A stretch of 46,336 nt of DNA from Candidatus Woesearchaeota archaeon (lineage in GTDB: Archaea; Nanobdellota; Nanobdellia; Woesearchaeales; JAGWAF01). The position numbers were made by a program, and so were the translations under genes. The stretch spans positions 1-46,336 of the forward strand of contig JAGVYP010000064.1 in NCBI GenBank assembly GCA_018303205.1. Direction: 5' to 3'. A model generated the notes under the pieces. It made no database searches. It saw nothing but the letters and a program-made list of their open reading frames with translations, and had not been told where the DNA came from. Of this stretch, positions 14,204-24,016 are shown piece by piece (position 1 is the stretch's first letter; each line of letters opens with the position of its first letter).

Positions 14204-16993
14204 ATGGCACGCCTCTTCAAATACACACGAGAAGATTTTGGAAAGCTTCCTGTTCAAGTTCTCCACATGGACCTAAACTTTGACATCTTCCATGATCATA
14301 CGGATGTGGTTTCCCATCTCAAAGTAAAAACAGTGAAACCTTTAAAAAAATTAACCTTAAACGCAAAAAATTTAACTGTCTCTACGGTTTCTTGCGATGC
14401 TTGTCCTGTCCTCTTTGACTACCAAAAAGATCTTTTAATCATCACTTTTGAAAAAACCATAAAAAAGAACAAAGTCATCATCATCACTACTCAAACAACT
14501 TGTAGGCCAACAAAAAATACTCTTGAAGGATTATACTATGATGAAACACCACCAGGAGCACCTCCCACACAAATCACCCAATGCCAACAATGGGGATTTC
14601 AAAGAATTGTTCCTTGCATAGATGACATGACTGCAAAATGCATATACACTACAACAATCATAGCAGATGAGAAATATACTAATATTATCACTAATGGAGA
14701 CCTTGTTCAAGAAAGAAAAAAAATAGCTCCTGGTAGAGTACAAGTAAAATACGACAACACCAAAACACCCATGGCACCTTACCTCTTTTTTCTTGGCGTA
14801 GGAACCTATACGACGTTCAAAAAAGAGTTAGAGTATCCTGACGGAAAAACCTTTACTCTCGAGTTATTAGTACCTCCAAAAAGCGAGCCTGAAAGAGCTG
14901 AGAAAGCATTAGAACTCCTTGCACACGGCATCTTATGGATTCATCTCTTTACAGGACCAGACACTTACCCTGCGCACGAAACCAAAACACAAATCTGGAA
15001 TTTCCTCCTAGAACGAGAACAAATGAAAAAAGATGAAAAAAAACTTGCTACTCTCAGAAAAAAAATAAAACAACTTACAGCTCCTTTAAAATTAGGATAT
15101 CAATACACAGGAACTGTCTATCGCGAAATAGGCATGCAAAACTCAGATTTTGGAGGTATGGAAAATGTCGGCAATACAACCATTGTTACTAACAGGATCA
15201 TGCCTTTTGCTCACATGACAGATAGGGCATTCGAATATCTCATAGCAGTAAAAACACACGAATTTTATCATAACCTGAACGGAAGCGAAGTTACAGGACA
15301 CAGTCCTTTTGAAATCTGGCTCAACGAAGCAGTCACCGTCTTTATTGAACACGCACACATTGCTTTTGTTTTCGGGGAAGACTACGCGCGACTTTCCACT
15401 GTTCTTGGAATTCTTTCACCTGAACGAGGAACCTTATCCCAAGATGCGGGAGCAGCTTCGCTCCCTATTGAGCCAGACGGGTTTAATGATCCGAACGAGC
15501 TCATCACTTCCATCACCTATGTCAAAGCACCAGAATTTGTTCGCATGATAGAAACACTCATAGGCAAAGAAAACTTTGTAAAAGGACTCCATCTTTACCA
15601 TACTACCTATAAACATCGCAATGCAACCACAACACAATGGATCAACTGTATGGAAAAAGCCTCAGGATACTCCTTACAAGCCATGGCAAAAGGCTGGCTA
15701 AAAAAAACAAAATATCCAGAACTCAAAGTAACACCACAGTATAAAGAAAAAAACAAAGAATGTACTCTCGATCTCAAACAAAACGGGAACTGGCAATTTC
15801 CCTTTTCTGTCGCACTTCATGACCAAGAGGGAAATATCATCGCTGAAAAAATCATCCGGGTACAAAAAAAACAACAAAAAATTTCTTTTGCACACCTACC
15901 TAAACCTGCATTTCTTTCCCTCAACAGGGGATATTCCTTTTATGGCAAAGTACACTATACTGCAACTGAAGATGAACTTCTCTTGCAAGTACGAAAAGGA
16001 AACGATGTCGTTTGTAGATTCCTCGCATTTCAAGAACTCATGAACCAGGAAAAAGAACACTTGCTCAAAAACAAACACAGAGAAGTTTCTTCCCCTATCA
16101 TTGCGCTGTACTACGAACTCTTTACTTCTCAAAAACTCATGCAACAAACAGGTCCTCAAATTATTTCTATCTTCGAAAGCGTAGAACATGAAAAATATGC
16201 GCACTGCTACCAAGACCTTTATGACGTAAAGAAAAAAATACTCAACGCGATAGCAAAAAAATACCAAAAAGAACTTGAAAAAAAATACGCTACTTGTGAT
16301 CATGCAGTTTTTCATGGTGTGTATCTAGAAAAAACTGTACAAGAAATAAAAAACAGAGAAATAAAAAACACAGCACTCGCACTACTCTCTACACTTGACA
16401 CTCCTCTTGTGCATGCCATGATTAAAAAACAGTTCAACACTGCAACCAATGCTACAGACAAAGTCGTTGCATTTCGCCTTTATCTTAACAGTTCTGCACC
16501 CGATAGATTTACTTTGATGCATACTTATCAAGAAGAAGCATGCAAAAATCTCGTTAGCTGGGAAACCTTTTTATTGGTTATCGGAGGAAATGACAATACA
16601 AACTTCGTAGAACTTATCAAAAAAATAGAAGCATCACCTTCTTTTAGAATAGAACAAGCAAGCGACCAGAGAGCATTATACGGAAGCTTTGCCCTCAATA
16701 AGAAAAAATCCTTGCTCACCAAAGAAGGAAGAACCTACTTGAAAGAATGCATCCTAAAACTCGCACCCATTAATGAATACAGTGCCTTATACCTTTTAAA
16801 AACTCTTGATAGTATAGACAAAATGGAACCACAACATCATGTGCCTTTGATGCAAATTCTTGCTGAAATTTTTCATTCTGTTGATGCAGAAAAAAATCCC
16901 AGTCTCCACAACACCGCAAAAAGAATGATCCTCAATATGCCACGTGCAAAAAAAGCATATGAAAAAGAACATAAAAAGAAAATATTCTCATGA
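14204..16993 (+). CDS. M1 family zinc aminopeptidase
   Basis: 929 residues. The exopeptidase motif GGMEN (317-321, replacing the usual GAMEN), zinc ligands HEFYH (352-356) and Glu375 (HExxH-18-E), and NEAVTVFIE define a gluzincin M1 peptidase. The N-terminal beta saddle (about 1-200), catalytic domain (200-480), small beta domain and alpha-helical C-terminal domain (570-929) are all present. It removes N-terminal residues from peptides, probably in the cytoplasm as no signal peptide is seen. An insert around residues 268-295 is Lys-rich. It overlaps the next convergent gene by 6 nt. Confidence 0.95.
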   Translation: MARLFKYTREDFGKLPVQVLHMDLNFDIFHDHTDVVSHLKVKTVKPLKKLTLNAKNLTVSTVSCDACPVLFDYQKDLLIITFEKTIKKNKVIIITTQTTCRPTKNTLEGLYYDETPPGAPPTQITQCQQWGFQRIVPCIDDMTAKCIYTTTIIADEKYTNIITNGDLVQERKKIAPGRVQVKYDNTKTPMAPYLFFLGVGTYTTFKKELEYPDGKTFTLELLVPPKSEPERAEKALELLAHGILWIHLFTGPDTYPAHETKTQIWNFLLEREQMKKDEKKLATLRKKIKQLTAPLKLGYQYTGTVYREIGMQNSDFGGMENVGNTTIVTNRIMPFAHMTDRAFEYLIAVKTHEFYHNLNGSEVTGHSPFEIWLNEAVTVFIEHAHIAFVFGEDYARLSTVLGILSPERGTLSQDAGAASLPIEPDGFNDPNELITSITYVKAPEFVRMIETLIGKENFVKGLHLYHTTYKHRNATTTQWINCMEKASGYSLQAMAKGWLKKTKYPELKVTPQYKEKNKECTLDLKQNGNWQFPFSVALHDQEGNIIAEKIIRVQKKQQKISFAHLPKPAFLSLNRGYSFYGKVHYTATEDELLLQVRKGNDVVCRFLAFQELMNQEKEHLLKNKHREVSSPIIALYYELFTSQKLMQQTGPQIISIFESVEHEKYAHCYQDLYDVKKKILNAIAKKYQKELEKKYATCDHAVFHGVYLEKTVQEIKNREIKNTALALLSTLDTPLVHAMIKKQFNTATNATDKVVAFRLYLNSSAPDRFTLMHTYQEEACKNLVSWETFLLVIGGNDNTNFVELIKKIEASPSFRIEQASDQRALYGSFALNKKKSLLTKEGRTYLKECILKLAPINEYSALYLLKTLDSIDKMEPQHHVPLMQILAEIFHSVDAEKNPSLHNTAKRMILNMPRAKKAYEKEHKKKIFS

Positions 16994-17797
16994 CCTATTT
17001 TCTTTTTTGATAATATACTGCACACCACTCCAAACTGCAATAATTGCACCTAAAACGTATGTCCAAAACACTCCTTCTGGATTAGTGAAGTATATCTTAA
17101 TCAATGTAAGTATTATCATAATTATAAATACACCAAAAAAAATTTGTTTTTTGTTTGAACTTACAAACTTTTTTAATAATGATTCTTTTTGTACATTCTT
17201 CTCTTTTAAATATTCATATCTTGCGATAATATCCTCAAATTTCTGCAGGTACATACTGGAAAAAATTTCCGATAATGATATACAAAGATGTTTATATTCA
17301 CTTATGGATACATTTCTGTGTAATTTTGGATCAATCTCTATCAATAATTTTTTTGCTATTAGGTCAAATGCATCATTAACTTTCTTTTCATTTTCTAGCT
17401 CAGCACTTTCATAATATGGGCAATTGAGAACAAACCTTCTGATTAACTTCTGAATTCTTTTTAATGTTTTTTTAGATTTTATTTGATCATCTTCTTCTAA
17501 TAAAATTAGAATTTTATTGAAATCATAAATAACCGATTCCATTTGTTTTAAGTCATACTTAACATTAATGAAGTTAAGAATAATATTCCAAAGTATTATC
17601 GGAAAAAAGATATACATCAATATTCTAATTCCAGGATGTAGAAATCCATATAGGTCCAAAATAATTGTTAGTATCTCTACTCCAATAAAAAGTGTCCATC
17701 CCTTATTTAAATTATCTTTTCTCTTTTCTAGATAATTTTTAATCTGTAAATATTGTTTACTGTTTCTATATTTTTCGATTATTCTTTTATTTTTCAT
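16988..17797 (-). CDS. Membrane protein with four predicted TM segments, unknown function
   Basis: 269 residues. Hydrophobic segments at about 34-52 and 58-78, then a 130-residue charged helical region (LKQMESVIYDF to YEYLKEKNVQKES), then segments at about 213-233 and 240-262. The pattern suggests a dimeric, coiled-coil membrane protein with its middle domain in the cytoplasm. The gene is more A/T-rich than its neighbours, which hints at a different origin. It lies 28 nt downstream of parA on the same strand, so the two may be co-transcribed. Confidence 0.6.
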   Translation of the reverse strand: MKNKRIIEKYRNSKQYLQIKNYLEKRKDNLNKGWTLFIGVEILTIILDLYGFLHPGIRILMYIFFPIILWNIILNFINVKYDLKQMESVIYDFNKILILLEEDDQIKSKKTLKRIQKLIRRFVLNCPYYESAELENEKKVNDAFDLIAKKLLIEIDPKLHRNVSISEYKHLCISLSEIFSSMYLQKFEDIIARYEYLKEKNVQKESLLKKFVSSNKKQIFFGVFIIMIILTLIKIYFTNPEGVFWTYVLGAIIAVWSGVQYIIKKENRS

Positions 17798-17824
17798 ATA
17801 CAGAGTCTAAATCCTCTATTTCCC

Positions 17825-18568
17825 TTACCCTTGCATAGCAAGAACATCTTCTACCAATTTCCCATAATCCTTCGCTCCGGGAGAAGACTTTGCATGAGAA
17901 AAGATACTCTTTCCATACTTAGGAGCCTCTTTGAGCTTGGTATTATTCCTAATAGGATGCGAAGCTTGCTTTGGAAAGTCCTGCTGAATCAAGGAAAGCA
18001 TTTCCTTGCAAATATTGTTCCTCTGATCATACAACGTTGGAATAACCTTGGTTATCTTCAAATCATGATTGAAATGCTTGTTGATTTCTGCAACTACAGA
18101 AGGCATTTTTTTAAGCGCATCAACACCTAAAAAGTCTGTTGCCACAGGCACAAATGCTTCTTTGGCAAAACTCAGCACAGATTGATTAAGCAAGCCCAAA
18201 GAAGGAGGACAATCAATAATCATATAATCATACCCTTTGATAGAACTCAGAATGTTTTTGAACACATCCCTTCCATTACTTTGATGGGACAAGTAATACT
18301 CTATCTTAGTCAGATTTTCTGTAGAAGCAATCATGTCAAAGTTCTTTGCTATGGGCACAATGCACTGCTGTACAGGAACCTTTCCTGTCAAAGCATCATA
18401 CACGCTATACTTTGATTGTGTTTTGAGTGACACATCAAGATTCCCCTGGGGGTCGAGATCAACTAAGAGCACCTTCTTTTCATGCCTTGACAATCCTGCT
18501 GCAAGATTAATAGCAGTTGTAGTTTTTCCTACACCTCCTTTATGATTAAAAACACATATTGTTCTCAT
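17825..18568 (-). CDS. ParA/Soj-type ATPase
   Basis: About 247 residues. Deviant Walker A HKGGVGKTTTAINLA at the N-terminus, LVDLDPQGN (switch I), MIIDCPPSLG (Walker B) and a C-terminal DNA-binding basic region are all present. ParA ATPases position chromosomes or plasmids with a ParB partner. ATG 18568 is chosen because a GAGGTG site sits 6 nt before it; a GTG at 18577 overlaps that site. No parB is next to it, but a 26-bp inverted repeat lies about 100 bp upstream. Confidence 0.9.
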   Translation of the reverse strand: MRTICVFNHKGGVGKTTTAINLAAGLSRHEKKVLLVDLDPQGNLDVSLKTQSKYSVYDALTGKVPVQQCIVPIAKNFDMIASTENLTKIEYYLSHQSNGRDVFKNILSSIKGYDYMIIDCPPSLGLLNQSVLSFAKEAFVPVATDFLGVDALKKMPSVVAEINKHFNHDLKITKVIPTLYDQRNNICKEMLSLIQQDFPKQASHPIRNNTKLKEAPKYGKSIFSHAKSSPGAKDYGKLVEDVLAMQG

Positions 18569-18664
18569 ATCGTACACCTCTGCAAATGGCTGCTTTCAAT
18601 ATTCTATATAAACCTTATGAAAAAGACCCTAAGCAAAAGTCATTGCCTTGGAGTAAAGCCAGGA

Positions 18665-18690
18665 GACAACGTGATTCATGCAGCGTTGTC
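18665..18690. repeat. Inverted repeat upstream of parA
   Basis: Arms GACAACG (18665-18671) and CGTTGTC (18684-18690) with a 12-nt centre. The region 18580-18806 has no supported gene. The repeat could be a protein-binding site (partition-like) or part of a small RNA; no second copy was seen in the window. Confidence 0.35.
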
Positions 18691-18806
18691 GACGTAAAAT
18701 CTGCGATCAAGGGAGCAGCGAATCTCCGCAATGACTTTGAAACATTAAGCTTTTCTGATGTCTGACGTACGAAAAACATATAAACACTCAAAACTAATGC
18801 AAGATA

Positions 18807-19172
18807 ATGACTCCTGTTATCACTACTGAACAATTAAAAAAAGTAATAGATTCCCAAGGAAAATACACCCTTATTGATGTACGAGAAAAAGAAGAACTCC
18901 CATACGGCATGATTCCCACAGCAAAAAATATCCCTTTCACAGAGTTTGAAGAAGCCTGGGAGTTAGACAACACTTCTTTTCAAAAAAAATACGGTTTTCC
19001 AAAGCCAAAAAAAGAAGATAACCTCATCTTTCACTGCAGAACAGGAGGAAGAAGTGCACAAGCAACAGCTTTTGCCATAAGTGAGGGTTATCACGCTACA
19101 AACTACCAAGGTAGCATTTGGGAATGGTCATTAATTGATAAGAATGTAAAACGTTACGGGTCTGGTTCTTAA
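18807..19172 (+). CDS. Single-domain rhodanese
   Basis: 121 residues. TLIDVREKEEL (rhodanese CH2A-like start) and the active-site loop FHCRTGGRS with Cys77 define a rhodanese that carries persulfide. An AxxL-type region YQGSIWEW near the C-terminus is normal. The first residues are TPVITTEQLKKVI, the common opening of sulfurtransferase domains. A TATA-like AAACATATAAACA lies about 30 bp upstream, consistent with a leaderless start. Confidence 0.88.
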   Translation: MTPVITTEQLKKVIDSQGKYTLIDVREKEELPYGMIPTAKNIPFTEFEEAWELDNTSFQKKYGFPKPKKEDNLIFHCRTGGRSAQATAFAISEGYHATNYQGSIWEWSLIDKNVKRYGSGS

Positions 19173-19215
19173 AACAGCAGGATAACCTGATAATAACAAA
19201 ACTGATTTAAGAAGA

Positions 19216-19953
19216 TCAACCTTTTGGTCGTGCATATCCTAGTGCAACAATTTCATGCTTGGCAGGATCTATTCTACTAAAAAATTCTTTTAATTTTACC
19301 AAAGCAGATCTATATTTTTCCTGATGCGCATCAGGTGCATGAAGAAGAAGATCATCAGAAAATTGTTTCCATCTTTCTGGTGACTTAAAATGATTTTCAT
19401 ACACTCTAGTAATCTCTCCTGGAAATATTTCATAATCAGAAGAAAGTCTTCTTCTAGAAGCATATTCTATTACCCTTTGTACGAAAGCATCAGGATGCGA
19501 AAAAAGAGGAGTAAACACTGCTCCGTCTCTTTCTTCTCTTTGTCTTTCTTTTATCCCTAAAAGAACATCTGTTAAACCATTGATCTGGTCAGGAGAAAGG
19601 TTAGACTCTTCTAATTGTTTGATAGTATTCCTAAGGTACTTGCGCTCTGAAGGCGGTACTATAAGACTAGATATACAAGAAGTTAGGTAACGTACAAGTT
19701 GTCGAGGCGTGTAGGTATCCTCATCTATATTATAAAAAGTTGCTAAGGGAAATCTTTCTTTTAATTCTTCAACTCTACTTACTTGTTCAGAAGTCCAATC
19801 TTTTCCATCCTTACTAAATAGTTCTTCAAGAAAAGAAAGATCCTCTTCTCCTGCATCTCCTCTGCGTGCTTGAGCAAGAAGTCTTCCAAGATCAACAGAT
19901 CCTTCAAGATCCTTTAAACTAACTTTTACTGGCGTCTCCACTCCACTCGACAT
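19216..19953 (-). CDS. Conserved-looking soluble protein, unknown function
   Basis: 245 residues, mainly helical with charged residues; no transmembrane segment, cysteine cluster or nucleotide-binding loop. Helix-rich regions include LGRLLAQARRGD and SFLEELFSKDG near the N-terminus, and ALVKLKEFFSRIDPAKHEI near the C-terminus. Normal codon structure and a TATA-like CTTTAAATAT about 25 bp upstream support a real gene. No family recognised. Confidence 0.6.
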   Translation of the reverse strand: MSSGVETPVKVSLKDLEGSVDLGRLLAQARRGDAGEEDLSFLEELFSKDGKDWTSEQVSRVEELKERFPLATFYNIDEDTYTPRQLVRYLTSCISSLIVPPSERKYLRNTIKQLEESNLSPDQINGLTDVLLGIKERQREERDGAVFTPLFSHPDAFVQRVIEYASRRRLSSDYEIFPGEITRVYENHFKSPERWKQFSDDLLLHAPDAHQEKYRSALVKLKEFFSRIDPAKHEIVALGYARPKG

Positions 19954-20037
19954 AAAAGAGATGAAAATAAAGCTCTTTAAATATATTCCGTTTTATCAAG
20001 GGTGACCTTTAAATAGCCTCCTTCTTTTAAAAGAGGT

Positions 20038-20613
20038 ATGCATGTCATGCAAACTACTATCAATGCTTGGTATACTCTCATTGCACCTTTTTATGAGCAG
20101 CTGATGAGAATAGAGGAGCCTCCTGAAGCAAGGAAACAACTCTTTACACATCTCAATATACAATCAGGAGAAAGAGTGCTTGAAATAGGTAGTGGAACAG
20201 GAAAAAATGTAGATTATTATCCTTCTTCGACTAGGGTTACCTTTCTTGATATCAACCATTCCATGTTACGACGAGCAAAAAGAAAACAAAAAAGAAACTC
20301 AGGAAGCTACACTTTAGTCAGAGCAGATGCTACTCGTCTTCCCTTTGCAGATAATTCACTTGATGTTGTTGTAATGACGTACGCATTATCTGCAATTCCA
20401 GAAAATGAAAGAGCATTACAAGAAGCAGAACGAGTTACCAGACCAGGAGGCCATATCGGAATCCTTGATTTTGTACGAGCTTTTCCCTTTCCCATGGGAG
20501 GAATGTCCAGCTTAAATCTTTTTAATCTTTTGAGAGAAAGAGAAGGAAACCTTGTTTGTGGAGAATATCTTCCAAAAAAACGACAAGGAATTTACATCCT
20601 ACAAGTACCATGA
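20038..20613 (+). CDS. Class I SAM-dependent methyltransferase (UbiE-like)
   Basis: 191 residues. Motif I VLEIGSGTGKN (about 47-57), acidic motif LDINHSML, motif II around RADATRLPFADNSLDVV and motif III VTRPGGHIGILD are clear. Substrate unknown. ATG 20038 fits a TATA box CTTTAAATAG about 25 bp upstream; ATG 20047 is possible. The last 4 nt overlap the YgfZ-like gene (ATGA), so the two are one operon. Confidence 0.85.
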   Translation: MHVMQTTINAWYTLIAPFYEQLMRIEEPPEARKQLFTHLNIQSGERVLEIGSGTGKNVDYYPSSTRVTFLDINHSMLRRAKRKQKRNSGSYTLVRADATRLPFADNSLDVVVMTYALSAIPENERALQEAERVTRPGGHIGILDFVRAFPFPMGGMSSLNLFNLLREREGNLVCGEYLPKKRQGIYILQVP

Positions 20614-21284
20614 AAAACTATCTCTTACCTTATACGGTAGTAAGCATTACTCAACAAGACTGCAAACTCTTAACAACCATTAGCTGCAATACTCTAGATA
20701 AACCAAGAAATGCGTTGCTTGACCGCTTTGGAAAAATAGTCCTTATCTTCTGGCAAAAGCAAATCAGTAAAGATGAAATGCTCCTTGTTTTTCCTGAAGT
20801 GTTGTATCCACGTTTTTTAGAACATTGCGAAAAGTATCTCAAATTAAGCAGAGCTCAATGGAAACGAATTGATTATTTTACATATCTTGTTTTTCATACA
20901 GAAAATAGCTTTGATAAACTTGGAAAAGAAGAAATTGAAATACGAGAAGAACATTTTAGTATCTTTTTAACAAAACAAAAAAAAGAAGAAATCAGAGATG
21001 AAAAAATATTTGCTTATCTCCGCTTGCATTATAACTTGCCTTTACAAACTATTGATTACGAAAAAGAAATGATTCTCAATGTTTTTCCTCAGATTGCTTC
21101 CTTAACCAAAGGTTGTTATCCAGGACAAGAAATTGTTTCAAGAACCATGAACTATGCCAAGCCTCCCAAAAAATTAACTGTACTTTTTGAAGACGAATTG
21201 CAAGAGAAGGAAAGAAAAAACATGACCTCTGTACTTGAAGAAAATGGAAGAAAAAAAGGATTTTGTTTTGTAAAGAATATCTAA
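20610..21284 (+). CDS. ygfZ: YgfZ/GcvT-family folate-binding protein
   Basis: 224 residues from ATG 20610. The signature KGCYPGQEIVSR (about residues 165-176) is the K-G-C-x-x-G-Q-E motif of the YgfZ/IBA57 group, which uses tetrahydrofolate to help iron-sulfur cluster enzymes. It is shorter than typical (about 325), with a reduced C-terminal barrel. It is translationally coupled to the methyltransferase upstream. Its presence with folB/folK in the window fits folate use, though the distance is large. Confidence 0.8.
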   Translation: MKNYLLPYTVVSITQQDCKLLTTISCNTLDKPRNALLDRFGKIVLIFWQKQISKDEMLLVFPEVLYPRFLEHCEKYLKLSRAQWKRIDYFTYLVFHTENSFDKLGKEEIEIREEHFSIFLTKQKKEEIRDEKIFAYLRLHYNLPLQTIDYEKEMILNVFPQIASLTKGCYPGQEIVSRTMNYAKPPKKLTVLFEDELQEKERKNMTSVLEENGRKKGFCFVKNI

Positions 21285-21388
21285 CCCATTTTTTAATTTT
21301 TTTATCAAGAAAGTATCTTTTGAATTTTCTTTATTTTTTTTGACAAAAAGAAGAGAAACATGAAAAAAATAAATAACATAAACATACT

Positions 21389-22231
21389 TTACTTGTCTTT
21401 CCACCCCTCTAAATCAGGAAGCCAACCGTCACCTTCTTCGTCCTCATTATCTTCTTCATCAATTTCCTCATCAGGCTCAGCATAATCACTTTGTCCAACA
21501 ACTGCATGTTCAAGTTCATCCTCTTCACTTGTATGGCCTTCTCCATCTTCTAATTCTTCGAGGAATTCCAGCAATAAACTATTTACCCATCCTTCAAGTT
21601 TCTCCTCAGGGATCTTTATAACAGGAAGACTCAGGATTGCTTCTCCATTTGGAAAAAGTGTGTAAAGCGCCCCAAGAATTTCTTTTACATCTCTTCTCTT
21701 GTAGGTTCCTTCTAAAAAAAGAGCTTCAGGAGGCCATTCTTCTTTCATACTGTCATAAAGATCTTGTGGATCAGGCATCTCTCCATCAGGCAATCCCAAT
21801 TCTATACTCCAACGCCAACCAAGATGATGATCTCTCAATTGAGGTTGATGAATTATCCCATACCAATCACTCATAGAAATTTTTCTAACCAAAGGAATCT
21901 CTGTAAGTAACGCGATATCTGCACAGAGAACATGAGTAACTTTTCTTGCCATTTCACCTGACAGTCTTTCAAGCGTAGCATAACTAGAGCCCTCTCTTAC
22001 TGCAAGTTCGTGAAGAACTTCATAATCCAAGATCTTAAGAAAATCATTTGTCTGCGCTGTAACAGAAGGAGTACTGTTTTCATCCGATAGTCTTGCTTCA
22101 GCATATGAACAAAGTCTTTCTAAAAGGGTAGCAGCCCTTGGAACTCTTTGCCTATAAGGTAACATGACTTTAGGGAAGAGTCCATCACTTACTATATGCA
22201 ACTGTGGTTCAGAATAAAGTAGTTTTGTCAT
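21389..22231 (-). CDS. Soluble acidic protein, unknown function
   Basis: 280 residues. The first 220 look globular; the C-terminus (about 225-275) is very acidic (runs of Glu/Asp such as EPDEEIDEEDNEDEEGDG). A Trp-rich segment (HHLGWRWSIELGLPDGEMPD, WPPEALF) is distinctive. No known domain recognised. It is read away from the divergent small membrane gene at 22311, with about 80 bp of promoter DNA between. Confidence 0.6.
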   Translation of the reverse strand: MTKLLYSEPQLHIVSDGLFPKVMLPYRQRVPRAATLLERLCSYAEARLSDENSTPSVTAQTNDFLKILDYEVLHELAVREGSSYATLERLSGEMARKVTHVLCADIALLTEIPLVRKISMSDWYGIIHQPQLRDHHLGWRWSIELGLPDGEMPDPQDLYDSMKEEWPPEALFLEGTYKRRDVKEILGALYTLFPNGEAILSLPVIKIPEEKLEGWVNSLLLEFLEELEDGEGHTSEEDELEHAVVGQSDYAEPDEEIDEEDNEDEEGDGWLPDLEGWKDK

Positions 22232-22310
22232 GCACCCACAAAAAAATGAAAGAAGAACTCCTTTTTAAAGTTATCCTCATCTTTTTAAATACTTCCCAGT
22301 TTCCCTTACC

Positions 22311-22727
22311 ATGTTTGGAAAGAAAGCAGAAGCTATTATGATAGTACTCCTGATTATAGGAGGCATTATAGGATTATTGTTTCTCATTAATCACATCGTC
22401 TTTTTTGCAAATAATTTTGTAAGAGATTGTTCTGAAAATTTAGAATGTACAGAAAACCAATACTGCGGTTCTGACTTTAAATGCCATGAAATTCCTATCA
22501 GACAACAGACCATTGTTGAGCAGTACTATTCTTACAATTTGATAGGGCCTGCGCTTATCTTAGGAATTGCACTTGTAGGTTCTGCTTTTATCTTGAAGAA
22601 AAGAAAAAATAGAAAAGAAGAAAAAGTGCAAGCACTCCCTAATCATGAACAGATGCAGAAAGATTGGCAGAGATATTATACCTCACAAGGTAAGCAAGAA
22701 GACCATCTTTCAGAACGTCATCATTAA
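22311..22727 (+). CDS. Small two-TM membrane protein with four-Cys ectodomain
   Basis: 138 residues. TM1 at about 9-32 and TM2 at about 73-92 enclose a 40-residue segment with cysteines in RDCSENLECTENQYC and KCHE, likely outside the membrane and possibly disulfide-bonded. The C-terminus is a charged cytoplasmic tail rich in Gln and His. This layout is common among DPANN membrane proteins. It overlaps hisS convergently by 4 nt. Confidence 0.65.
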   Translation: MFGKKAEAIMIVLLIIGGIIGLLFLINHIVFFANNFVRDCSENLECTENQYCGSDFKCHEIPIRQQTIVEQYYSYNLIGPALILGIALVGSAFILKKRKNRKEEKVQALPNHEQMQKDWQRYYTSQGKQEDHLSERHH

Positions 22728-23956
22728 AGTTTCATACTCGTTTCTTTTCCTGTTTTCAGATTTTTAATTTTGACTGTTTTCGTTTTTATTTCTTGGTCTC
22801 CGATGACAATAACGTTTTCTGCTCCGATTGCTTTTGCATAACTCATTTGTTTTCCTAAGGAGCGCTGCATCAGATCAACATCAACAGAAGATTTTTTTCT
22901 CAGCGTAGATGCTAGGGTTAATGCTTGTAACAAAAATTTTTTGTCCAAAGGTGCAATGTAATAATCAAGTCTTTGTTTGGTTTGTGGTAGTTTTCCAAGA
23001 TCTTCTAATAATAAGCGTAGCGTGCTTAATCCGATAGCATATCCTGTTGCAGGAGTTGGCTGTCCTCCGAAGAGTTCAACTAACTTATCATACCTTCCTC
23101 CGCCACAGAGCGCACGGTACTTTCCACTTTTGTCAAAAAATTCAAAGACCGTAGAGGTGTAATACGCTAGTCCTCGTGCAGTGCTCAAATGAATGCGTAC
23201 AAAGTTTTTGTCAAGCAGTTCATACACTTGTTTTAATTCAGCAAAGCCTTCTTGTGCAAGGTCGTTCTTTTTTATTTTTTCAAGATCTTGTAAAGAGGTC
23301 ATATCTAAGATTTTCGTGAGTGCTATTACCTCTTTTACGCCTGCTGCTTTTACTGCTGCTTCCCATTCCTTTACTTCCATTTTTTCTCTTTTATCAATCA
23401 ATCTGATTATTTCATCAAGACGTTTTTCACCCACAAGCTCTGTAAGAAGTCCTTGCAAAAGTTTTCTATTGTTAAGACGTACTTCAAATTCTTTTTCTGT
23501 CAATTCCAAGGATTGGAAAAAGGTCAATGCTGCTGTAATGACTTCAGCATCAGCTTCAGGATTCTGAGAACCAAAGATTTCCATATTCATCTGATAAAAT
23601 TCTCTCAACCTTCCTTTTTGTGGTCTTTCATATCTCCACATCCTATCGCAGGTAATCCACTTTACAGGCTTTTGCAATTCCTGCTGTTTTTGCATAAATA
23701 AACGCGTGTTAGGAATCGTTAAGTCAAAACGCAAACCAAAATTTTCATCTCCCCTTTTTTCCAGAGTGAAAATTTGTTGTTTTATTTCCTCGCCTTCTTT
23801 TTGTGAAAGCAATTCAAAGTTTTCAAACGCAGGACTACTCACCTCTTGGAATCCAAAAGATTGAGCAACGTTTCTAAATTGAGAAAATAATGCTTGTTTT
23901 ACTGCTTCATCTTCAGGATAGAAATCTTCAGTTCCCTTAGGTTTTTGAATGGGCAT
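22724..23956 (-). CDS. hisS: Histidyl-tRNA synthetase
   Basis: 410 residues, normal length. Class II motif 2 is CDRMWRYERPQKGRLREFYQ; the His-specific motif ARGLAYYTSTVFEF is intact, with CGGGRYDKLVELFGG (motif 3 region) near 280. The C-terminal anticodon-binding domain starts near residue 325. It attaches histidine to tRNA-His. A TATA-like AAAGAGCC...TTTTATAAGG region stands upstream. Single gene. Confidence 0.96.
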   Translation of the reverse strand: MPIQKPKGTEDFYPEDEAVKQALFSQFRNVAQSFGFQEVSSPAFENFELLSQKEGEEIKQQIFTLEKRGDENFGLRFDLTIPNTRLFMQKQQELQKPVKWITCDRMWRYERPQKGRLREFYQMNMEIFGSQNPEADAEVITAALTFFQSLELTEKEFEVRLNNRKLLQGLLTELVGEKRLDEIIRLIDKREKMEVKEWEAAVKAAGVKEVIALTKILDMTSLQDLEKIKKNDLAQEGFAELKQVYELLDKNFVRIHLSTARGLAYYTSTVFEFFDKSGKYRALCGGGRYDKLVELFGGQPTPATGYAIGLSTLRLLLEDLGKLPQTKQRLDYYIAPLDKKFLLQALTLASTLRKKSSVDVDLMQRSLGKQMSYAKAIGAENVIVIGDQEIKTKTVKIKNLKTGKETSMKL

Positions 23957-24016
23957 CGTTGCATAAAAGACAGGCTCTTTTATAAGGTTTTTGTATCAAA
24001 GAAGAGAGAAAATACT

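Noticed and set aside
15896-16315. Long open frame on the minus strand inside the aminopeptidase gene
   Set aside because: It lies fully within a well-supported M1 peptidase gene and reads as Phe/Val-rich sequence, the mirror of Lys/Glu-rich coding; no start signal.
18559-18765. Plus-strand short frame upstream of parA
   Set aside because: It begins inside parA and spans its promoter; no conserved look.
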